DNA from: Nesterenkonia marinintestina
Lineage (GTDB): Bacteria; Actinomycetota; Actinomycetes; Actinomycetales; Micrococcaceae
Reading direction: 5' to 3'
Length of the DNA: 64,000 nucleotides
Assembly (NCBI RefSeq): GCF_025420485.1
Contig: NZ_JAOEFD010000011.1
Coordinates: forward strand, 32,480-96,479
Made by a program: the position numbers and the translations under genes. This document shows positions 58,507 to 64,000 of the stretch, piece by piece. The notes under the pieces were generated by a model, which ran no database searches, was not told the origin of the DNA, and worked only from the letters and a program-made list of their open reading frames with translations. Every line of letters starts with the position of its first letter. The first letter of the stretch is position 1.

Positions 58507-61491
58507 GTGACCGCGACCGTCCGCCCCGATGCTCCGTCCGCTTCCGACGCCGCCGACCTCGCCGCGGCCCTGACCGCCGCCGGGGTCTCCCGCGTCTCGG
58601 ACTCCGCCCTGGACCGGGGCATGTACTCCTCCGATGCGAGCCTCTACCGCGTGGTGCCGCAGGTCGTGGCCCGACCCCAGCACGTCGACGAGCTGCAGGC
58701 CGTCCATGAGGTGTCCCGCACCCTCGCGGTGCCGGTGACGATGCGCGGAGCCGGGACCTCCATCGCCGGCAACGCCGTGGGCGAGGGCATCGTCGTCGAC
58801 ACCCGCGATCTGCGCACCATCCACGAGATCGACCCGGAGCGCGGCATCGCCCGCGTCGACCCCGGTGTGGTCCACGCCGACCTGCAGCGGGCCGCCGCAC
58901 CGTTCGGGCTCCGCTTCGGCCCCGACCCCTCGACCCACTCCCGCTGCACCATCGGCGGGATGATCGGCAACAACGCCTGCGGCTCCCGCGCCCTGGGGTA
59001 CGGCCGCAGCTCGGACAACGTGGTCTCGACCAAGGTGCTCTTCGGCAACGGGGAGGTCGCCGGATTCGGGCCCGGCTACGGATCCGAGCAGGGCTCCGAG
59101 CACGGCCCCGGCACCACCGGGCGACGGCTGCTGGACCTGGCCGGCGGGGAGCTGGGGCACATCCGCACCCACTTCGGCCGCTTCGGCCGCCAGATCAGCG
59201 GCTACTCCCTCGAACACCTGCTCCCGGAGAACCGAGGCCGCGTCGAACGGTTCCTCGCCGGCACGGAGGGGACCCTCGGGACGCTGCTCGAGGCCGAGGT
59301 CCGCCTCGTCGCCGACGACCCGCAGCGCATGCTGCTGGTGCTGGGCTACCCCTCGGTGGCCGAGGCCGCCGATGCGGTGCCCGCCCTGCTGCAGGCCGCA
59401 CCGGGACGACTCATCGCCTGCGAGGGCATGGACTCCCGGCTGGTCGCCCTGGTCCGCGGGGCCGGCAAGAAGGTCCCCGACCTGCCGGAGGGCTCCTCCT
59501 GGCTGTTCGTCGAGGCCACAGGAGCCGACGCGGCCGGGGTGCTCTCCGACGTCGAGCGGGTCTCCGAGGCCGTGGGCACCCGCTACGTCGACGACGCGGC
59601 CGAGGCCGCGGCCCTCTGGCGGATCCGCGAGGACGGCGCCGGGCTGGCGGGCATCAGCCTGGAGACCCCCGCCCACTCGGGCTGGGAGGACAGCGCGGTG
59701 CCCCCGGAGCACCTGGGCGAGTGGATGCGGATCTTCGAGCGGCTGATGGCGGAGTTCGGCCTGCAGGGCTACCCGTACGGACACTTCGGCGACGGCTGCA
59801 TCCACTGCCGCATCGACTTCCCCTTCCGCCACGGCGAGCCGGGCAGCACCGGGGTCTTCGCCGAGTTCATGCGCACCTGCGCCTCCGAACTGGCGGCATT
59901 CGGCGGGTCGCTCTCCGGCGAGCACGGCGACGGCCGGGTCCGCTCCGAGCTGCTGCCGATGATGTACGACGCGAAGTCGCTGGACCTGTTCTCCGCGGCC
60001 AAGGAGATCTGCGACCCGCAGAACCTGCTGAACCCCGGGATCATCGTCGACCCGGTCCCGCACACCGCCGACATCCGTCCCACCCAGCCCACCCGCGAGC
60101 TGCCGTGGCCGGGGCTGCGGATGATCCACGACGACGGCGACTTCGCCGCCGCCGCCCACCGCTGCTCCGGGGTCGGACGATGCGTCGCACCGAAGACGAC
60201 CGGAGTCATGTGCCCCTCCTACCTCGCCAGCCGCGAGGAGAAGGACTCCACCCGCGGCCGAGCCCGGGTCCTGCAGGAGGCCATGGACGGCACCCTGGTG
60301 AAGGGTCTCTCGGACCCGGCGGTGCACGAGGCCCTGGACCTGTGCCTGTCCTGCAAGGGCTGCGCCTCCGACTGCCCGGCCGGTGTCGATATGGCCGCCT
60401 ATAAGGCCGAGGCGCTCTACCAGACCTACGACGTCGGCGTCGACGCCGACGGTGCACCGTTGGGGGAGGGGCGACGTCGTCGTCGGATCCGCCCGCGGTC
60501 GCACTACCTGCTGGGCCGGCTGCCGATGTGGGCCCGGATGGCCGCGCCCCTCGCGCCGCTGCTCAACGCCCTGATGCGCATCCCCCCGGCCGCCGCCGCG
60601 GCCAAGTGGACCGCGGGGATCGATCCGCGGCGCTCGGTTCCGCAGTTCGCCGTGCGCACCCTGAGGCGGGCGGCGAAGCGTGCCGGAGTGTCCGCCGGGC
60701 ACTCACGGGGCGAGAGCGCCCCCGAGGTCCCCGACGTGTGGATCTGGGCGGACTCCTTCACCGACCACTTCTTCCCGCAGTCCGGACTCGCCGCGATCGA
60801 GTTCCTCCGCTCTCAGGGACTGACCGTCGCCCTGGTGGGGGAGAAGGGGTGCTGCGGGCTGCCGTGGATCACCACCGGCCAGCTGGACCAGGCGCGCCGC
60901 CTCTCCGAGCAGACCGTGGAGACCCTGCACCCCTATGTGACCTCCACCGCGCCGGTGATGGCGCTGGAGCCCTCCTGCCTGGCGACCCTGCGCAGCGACC
61001 TGCTCGAGCTCTCCGACCGGCCCGAGGCCGCCGAGGTGGCCGCCGGAGTGCGGTCCTTCGCCGAGGTCGTCACCGCGCTCGCGGCCGAGGGACGGGTCCG
61101 GCTGCCGGACCTGACCGGCGTCGACGTCGTCGCCCAGCCGCACTGCCACCAGCGCTCCATCGTCGGATGGGCCGAGGACGAGGCGCTGCTCAGGCGCGCT
61201 GGGGCCTCGGTGCAGGCGGTGCCGGGCTGCTGCGGCCTGGCCGGGAACTTCGGCGTGGAGAAGGGGCACTACGAGATGTCCGTGGCGGTCGCGGAGACCG
61301 CACTGCTGCCGGCCGTCCGGGAGGCGCGCGGCCGGCGGCCGGAGACGGTCATCCTCGCCGACGGGATGTCATGCCGGATCCAGCTCGACGACCTCGCCGA
61401 TGTGCAGACCCTGCATCTGGCGGAGCTGTTCGCCGCCCGGTCGACGGGCCGGGTCGGGGAACGGTCGGCCGACGCGGCGCGAACCGGGTGA
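58507..61491 (+). CDS. FAD-linked oxidase with Fe-S and CCG domains (D-lactate/glycolate dehydrogenase-like)
   Basis: A 994-residue membrane-associated or cytosolic oxidoreductase. Residues about 30-220 form the FAD-binding domain (TMRGAGTSIAGNAVGEG, TIGGMIGNNACGSR), 220-500 the FAD-linked C-terminal domain (HFGDGCIHCRIDFPF, GEHGDGRVRSELLP), 553-625 the two 4Fe-4S clusters with CSGVGRC, MCPSY and CLSCKGCASDCP (Cys613, 616, 619, 623), and the end has the two heterodisulfide-reductase CCG motifs GEKGCCGLPW and PGCCGLAGNF. It is the YdiJ/Dld-II type of two-domain D-2-hydroxyacid dehydrogenase. GTG start preceded by GAGAGGA. It may oxidise the D-2-hydroxyacid made or consumed by the dehydrogenase encoded upstream. 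Its 3' end overlaps the convergent EamA gene by 143 bp. Confidence 0.93.
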   Translation: MTATVRPDAPSASDAADLAAALTAAGVSRVSDSALDRGMYSSDASLYRVVPQVVARPQHVDELQAVHEVSRTLAVPVTMRGAGTSIAGNAVGEGIVVDTRDLRTIHEIDPERGIARVDPGVVHADLQRAAAPFGLRFGPDPSTHSRCTIGGMIGNNACGSRALGYGRSSDNVVSTKVLFGNGEVAGFGPGYGSEQGSEHGPGTTGRRLLDLAGGELGHIRTHFGRFGRQISGYSLEHLLPENRGRVERFLAGTEGTLGTLLEAEVRLVADDPQRMLLVLGYPSVAEAADAVPALLQAAPGRLIACEGMDSRLVALVRGAGKKVPDLPEGSSWLFVEATGADAAGVLSDVERVSEAVGTRYVDDAAEAAALWRIREDGAGLAGISLETPAHSGWEDSAVPPEHLGEWMRIFERLMAEFGLQGYPYGHFGDGCIHCRIDFPFRHGEPGSTGVFAEFMRTCASELAAFGGSLSGEHGDGRVRSELLPMMYDAKSLDLFSAAKEICDPQNLLNPGIIVDPVPHTADIRPTQPTRELPWPGLRMIHDDGDFAAAAHRCSGVGRCVAPKTTGVMCPSYLASREEKDSTRGRARVLQEAMDGTLVKGLSDPAVHEALDLCLSCKGCASDCPAGVDMAAYKAEALYQTYDVGVDADGAPLGEGRRRRRIRPRSHYLLGRLPMWARMAAPLAPLLNALMRIPPAAAAAKWTAGIDPRRSVPQFAVRTLRRAAKRAGVSAGHSRGESAPEVPDVWIWADSFTDHFFPQSGLAAIEFLRSQGLTVALVGEKGCCGLPWITTGQLDQARRLSEQTVETLHPYVTSTAPVMALEPSCLATLRSDLLELSDRPEAAEVAAGVRSFAEVVTALAAEGRVRLPDLTGVDVVAQPHCHQRSIVGWAEDEALLRRAGASVQAVPGCCGLAGNFGVEKGHYEMSVAVAETALLPAVREARGRRPETVILADGMSCRIQLDDLADVQTLHLAELFAARSTGRVGERSADAARTG

Positions 61492-62389
61492 TCCCCACTC
61501 CGATCAGGCACAGCACGCCGCCGACCACGGCGAGCACCGGCGGCACCTCCGCCAGGAACACGGCCGAGAGCAGCAGGGCGACCGCCGGGACGGCCAGCGA
61601 GCTCGCGGCGAGCCGTCCGGTCCGCATCCGCGTCTGCGCGAACGCCCAGAGGCTGAAGCCGGCCGCGGTGGCGCCCACACCCATGAACACCGCGCCGGCC
61701 ACGGCGGAGACCGGTGCGTCGGGGAGCTCGGTGCCCAGCTGACCGAGGTAGGGCAGGCAGACCAGGGTCCCGGAGGCGCATCCGGCGAAGACCGTGGTCA
61801 GCGGGTCGACCTCGTCGAGGACCCACCGCTGCAGCAGCATGCCCCCGGCGTAGAGGACCGCGGCGAGCAGGGCCAGGCAGACGCCGAGCATCGACACCTG
61901 CCCCACACCGCCGGCGACGCTGATCAGGACCACTCCGCCCAGTGCCACCCCCATGCCGACGAACAGGCTGCGCGGCCAGCCTTCGCCGAAGAGCAGGCCG
62001 GCCGCCGCGGCGACGAGGATCGGCGCCAGGTTCACCAGCATCGCGGAGGTCCCGGCGTCGAGGTGGCGCGTGGCGAAGGCCAGGACGATCGTGTAGACCG
62101 CGAACCAGCTGACCCCGTAGAGGACCAGGAGCACCAGCGCCCGCCGCCCGACCGGTCGCAGCCGGATGCGGCCCGTCGCGATCAGCACGGCCAGCAGCAC
62201 GCCCAGGGCGAGGGTGGCCGCAGCCAGGCGCAGCAGCGTCAGCGGTCCCGGGGAGAGGAACGGGGCGGCGCCGCGCATGATGACGAAGGACGAGGCCCAC
62301 ATCAGCACGGTCAGGGTCACAGCGATCCCCGCGCGCAGGTCGGGGCGCGAGGTCTGCTCCATCTCCGCCATGGGACGATCATCCCCCAT
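61349..62389 (-). CDS. EamA/DMT family transporter (second of two in the window)
   Basis: A 346-residue transporter with two EamA repeats (about residues 15-150 and 160-300): GIAVTLTVLMWASSFVIMRG at the start, GTSAMLVNLAPILVAAAAGLLFGE, and SSLAVPAVALLLSAVFLAEVPP in the second repeat, typical of YdcZ/RhaT-like exporters of small metabolites. The last 45 residues are Arg/Pro/Gly-rich, cytosolic, and lie antisense to the end of the FAD/Fe-S gene. The ATG chosen follows GGAGG; two ATGs further in are alternatives. Substrate unknown. Confidence 0.85.
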   Translation of the reverse strand: MGDDRPMAEMEQTSRPDLRAGIAVTLTVLMWASSFVIMRGAAPFLSPGPLTLLRLAAATLALGVLLAVLIATGRIRLRPVGRRALVLLVLYGVSWFAVYTIVLAFATRHLDAGTSAMLVNLAPILVAAAAGLLFGEGWPRSLFVGMGVALGGVVLISVAGGVGQVSMLGVCLALLAAVLYAGGMLLQRWVLDEVDPLTTVFAGCASGTLVCLPYLGQLGTELPDAPVSAVAGAVFMGVGATAAGFSLWAFAQTRMRTGRLAASSLAVPAVALLLSAVFLAEVPPVLAVVGGVLCLIGVGITRFAPRRPTVPRPGPSTGRRTAPPDAGSAHRRGRRAGSGMTSRRRG

Positions 62390-62453
62390 CTGCGCCCTCC
62401 GCCGCCCCACAGCGTCGAGCAGAGTAAGCTGGGTCACAGAGGAGTTGATGGTC

Positions 62454-62720
62454 ATGGCGACGTTCCACCTCACGATGCGGCTCACCACGCAGGGCTCCAC
62501 CCTGATCAAGGAGGAGGAGCACCCCACCTCGATCATCGACGGCTTCACCGGGGAGCATCTGCTGCGCGGGGCCGAAGGCTTCGTCTTCCAGGTGGACAGG
62601 GTCGAGCAGGACGGTGACCACGTGGTGGTCACCCTCAGCGATCCGGTCGACGAGGAGGGGCTGAACCGGGACCCGGTCCGCGCCCTGTTCCACGAGGGGT
62701 GGCGCGAGGCGACCAGGTGA
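62454..62720 (+). CDS. Small protein of unknown function
   Basis: An 88-residue protein that I do not recognise. It alternates short beta strands and charged turns (FHLTMRLTTQGSTLI, GFVFQVDRVEQDGDHVVVTLSD), with an acidic, hydrophilic character and no signal peptide or membrane segment. Coding support comes from codon bias, the GAGGAG placed before the start region (ATG 62448 or 62454) and its isolated position between the EamA gene and the ribosomal operon. Could be a small OB-like or DUF protein. Confidence 0.6.
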   Translation: MATFHLTMRLTTQGSTLIKEEEHPTSIIDGFTGEHLLRGAEGFVFQVDRVEQDGDHVVVTLSDPVDEEGLNRDPVRALFHEGWREATR

Positions 62721-62768
62721 GCGACAGGGGTGAGCGACCGGGTGACGGAGGTCTCCCGGGCCCCCGCG

Positions 62769-62798
62769 TTGCAGCCGGTCGCGGATTCCCGCTACCAT
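62769..62798 (+). promoter_or_regulatory. Promoter of the rpmB-rpmG-rpsN operon
   Basis: TTGCAG (62769-62774) and TACCAT (62793-62798) are 18 bp apart, a near-consensus sigma-A promoter. The predicted start near 62805 leaves a leader of about 300 bases before rpmB. Confidence 0.65.
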
Positions 62799-62804
62799 GG
62801 ACAG

Positions 62805-63106
62805 TCGCAGCCGGGCTGTGCTGTGCTTCTGCGCGTGTCGACACGGCGGGCGTCGGAGTGCGGCGCAGAGAAGCAGCCCGGTGGATGTGAAGCCTGGATT
62901 CCAGCGCACCGCACGTTCAGCACCACCGTCTTTCATCCGCGTGAGAAGGCACTTCGGTTGGATCTCACCCAGCCTGGTCCGTCCTCGTAAGTAGCGAACG
63001 GTGTCACAACTGGTGGCGGGACTCGGCTCAACGACTGCACATGCCCCTGCGGCGTGTGTGCTCGCGGGTTCTGCCCGTACTACGTACTTATGTTGGAGGA
63101 GTGATC
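62805..63106 (+). other. Long structured 5' leader of the ribosomal protein operon
   Basis: About 300 untranslated bases. The first 80 contain an interrupted stem: 62811-62833 (CCGGGCTG...GCTTCTGCG) pairs with 62864-62881 (CGCAGAGAAG...CAGCCCGG), with the smaller palindrome CGTGTCGACACG inside. A second stem, GTGAGA...TCTCAC, lies at 62940-62967. Short open frames cross it but have no ribosome sites. It may be a ribosomal-protein feedback site, or a cold- or zinc-type regulatory leader; none of the Rfam families I know fits by eye. Confidence 0.5.
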
Positions 63107-63343
63107 ATGGCAGCACGATGCCAGGTAACCGGAGTGGGGCCGCAGTTCGGCCACAACATCTCCCACTCGCACCGCCGCACCAAGCGTCGGTTCGACCCGA
63201 ACATCCAGAAGAAGCGCTACTGGGTGCCCTCGCTGGGACGCCACGTGACGCTGTCCCTGTCCACCAAGGGCATCAAGACCATCGACGTGCGCGGCATCGA
63301 CGTCGTCGTCGCCGAGCTGATTCAGAAGGGTGAGAAGCTCTAA
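63107..63343 (+). CDS. rpmB: 50S ribosomal protein L28
   Basis: A 78-residue L28. It reads [12 protein letters not shown] at the start, then [18 protein letters not shown] and [15 protein letters not shown]. Unlike zinc-ribbon L28 it has only one Cys and lacks the CxxC pairs. It closely resembles the Arthrobacter-type housekeeping L28. GGAGGAG lies seven bases ahead of the ATG; a longer frame upstream has no ribosomal sequence. The stop overlaps rpmG by one base (TAATG). Confidence 0.96.
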   Translation: MAARCQVTGVGPQFGHNISHSHRRTKRRFDPNIQKKRYWVPSLGRHVTLSLSTKGIKTIDVRGIDVVVAELIQKGEKL

Positions 63344-63510
63344 TGGCCAAGGACAAGGACGTACGTCCCATCATCAAGCTGAAGTCGACGGCCGGCACCG
63401 GGTTCACCTACGTGACCCGCAAGAACCGCCGCAACAACCCTGACCGCATCGTGCTGAAGAAGTACGACCCGGTCGTCCGTAAGCACGTCGACTTCCGAGA
63501 GGAGCGCTGA
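63343..63510 (+). CDS. rpmG: 50S ribosomal protein L33
   Basis: A 55-residue L33 beginning [20 protein letters not shown], with [21 protein letters not shown] and ending HVDFREER. There is no Cys at all, so this is the zinc-independent form. Its ATG overlaps the rpmB stop codon and its stop lies two bases before rpsN. Too short for many gene finders but unmistakable. Confidence 0.96.
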   Translation: MAKDKDVRPIIKLKSTAGTGFTYVTRKNRRNNPDRIVLKKYDPVVRKHVDFREER

Positions 63511-63512
63511 TC

Positions 63513-63818
63513 ATGGCCAAGAAGTCCAAGATCGCGAAGAACGAGCAGCGCAAGGTCATCGTCGAGCGCTACGCCGAGAAGCGCGCGCAGCTGAAGAAGA
63601 CCCTGATCGACCCGAACGCCTCCGACGAGGAGCGCGAGGCCGCCCGCGTGGGCCTGCAGAAGCTGCCCCGCGACGCCTCGCCGGTCCGCGTGCGTGACCG
63701 CGACTCGATCGACGGTCGTCCCCGCGGCACCTTCCGGAAGTTCGGCATCAGCCGTATCCGCTTCCGCGACATGGCGCACCGCGGCGAGCTGCCCGGCATC
63801 ACCAAGTCCTCCTGGTGA
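63513..63818 (+). CDS. rpsN: 30S ribosomal protein S14 (long, zinc-independent type)
   Basis: A 101-residue S14 of the long, Cys-free type: [65 protein letters not shown] and the typical TKSSW end. The short 61-residue zinc form has CxxC pairs that are missing here. The arrangement rpmB-rpmG-rpsN is conserved in Micrococcaceae. A strong hairpin follows. Confidence 0.97.
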   Translation: MAKKSKIAKNEQRKVIVERYAEKRAQLKKTLIDPNASDEEREAARVGLQKLPRDASPVRVRDRDSIDGRPRGTFRKFGISRIRFRDMAHRGELPGITKSSW

Positions 63819-63853
63819 TCGCGGGCGGCCGCCGAGCCGCATGACGCCTCAGC

Positions 63854-63892
63854 ACGAGGGCGGGTCCTCCCACACGGAGGACCCGCCCTCGT
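63854..63892 (+). terminator. Terminator after rpsN
   Basis: A 17-bp perfect stem (ACGAGGGCGGGTCCTCC with its complement) and a 5-base loop CACAC, 35 bp past the stop codon. There is a short pyrimidine-rich run after it. Confidence 0.9.
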
Positions 63893-64000
63893 CGTGTCTC
63901 CACCCCCACCCACCCCACCTACCCCATCCACCCCATCGGTTGGGCGTTCCGCGTCGCCCAGAACCGGGATTCGGTGACGTTGGGCGCCCCGGAACCCCCA
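63893..64000. other. Non-coding right edge with repeated motif
   Basis: A pyrimidine-rich run of CACCC/CACCT units is followed by two copies of GTTGGGCG (at about 63939 and 63979), the first facing CGCCCA. No open frame looks real. It may be the start of another intergenic repeat element, cut by the window edge. Confidence 0.45.

Noticed and set aside
58348..60702. Minus-strand open frame of 784 codons
   Set aside because: Antisense to the FAD/Fe-S oxidoreductase and the end of the DUF3830 gene; composition typical of a GC shadow.
62730..62990. Small open frames in the rpmB leader
   Set aside because: They start within or before the predicted promoter, have no ribosome sites and no family-like sequence.
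1..64000. CRISPR array, insertion sequence, prophage or rRNA/tRNA genes
   Set aside because: No regularly spaced repeats, transposase or integrase, phage structural genes or RNA gene signatures were seen. The holin-like gene belongs to a common chromosomal family.

Overview
The window is GC-rich (roughly 70%), densely coded actinobacterial chromosome. The strongest lineage clue is at the right end: an rpmB-rpmG-rpsN cluster in which L28, L33 and a long (101-residue) S14 are all zinc-ribbon-free, closely resembling the housekeeping set of Micrococcaceae such as Arthrobacter. The E1-alpha/E1-beta/E2 locus beside a hisC-type aminotransferase and a holin-like membrane protein fits the same group. 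Many proteins, above all exported lipoproteins, are very rich in Asp and Glu, which would suit a salt-tolerant relative (for example Nesterenkonia-like), but that is inference. No tRNA, rRNA, IS element, prophage or CRISPR array was recognised.

Layout. 1-4.2 kb: end of a penicillin-binding lipoprotein gene, a CPBP membrane protein, a trans-aconitate methyltransferase-like gene and an AztD-like zinc chaperone under a probable Zur box. 4.2-11.8 kb: histidine utilisation locus (iclR-hutG diverging from hutU, two membrane transport proteins and hutI; no hutH here). 11.8-19 kb: an EamA exporter, copper module csoR/copZ/copA, a fic gene bracketed by two near-identical 72-bp repeats, and a YeeE/YedE-TusA sulfur pair. 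19-24.4 kb: siderophore uptake (two FecCD permeases, ATPase, binding lipoprotein, siderophore-interacting protein) behind a candidate DtxR/IdeR box. 24.4-37.7 kb: rlmN, an aminotransferase, a small XRE regulator with its membrane partner, a second iron importer (FbpABC type), a Rieske ferredoxin/reductase pair, purB, and a pair made of a WXG100-like protein and a serine hydrolase. 37.7-47.7 kb: amino-acid and acyl-CoA catabolism (aminotransferase, 2-oxoacid dehydrogenase E1/E2, CitE-like lyase, 3-hydroxyisobutyryl-CoA hydrolase, enoyl-CoA hydratase, alanine dehydrogenase). 47.8-53.5 kb: mixed genes including an orphan winged-helix regulator, a sortase-substrate-like surface protein and a ferritin. 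53.6-61.5 kb: an accessory catabolic locus (D-2-hydroxyacid dehydrogenase, amidase, two Asp/Glu-racemase-type enzymes, DUF3830 protein, FAD/Fe-S oxidoreductase). 61.3-64 kb: a second EamA exporter, a small unknown gene and the ribosomal protein operon with a long structured leader.

The most unusual signal is non-coding: five intergenic copies of an exactly 72-bp inverted-repeat element, all in the first 25 kb. Four lie 15-27 bp past a stop codon, and two near-identical copies (69 of 72 bases) flank fic as direct repeats. A second theme is start sites: at least seven genes have a TANNNT or GATAAT -10 hexamer ending 4-7 bases before the ATG with no usable Shine-Dalgarno, suggesting leaderless transcripts. 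In aztD and the first siderophore permease gene the metal-regulator box overlaps this promoter/start region. The WXG100-like/hydrolase pair and the amidase/racemase/DUF3830 locus are the best protein-level candidates for undescribed systems.
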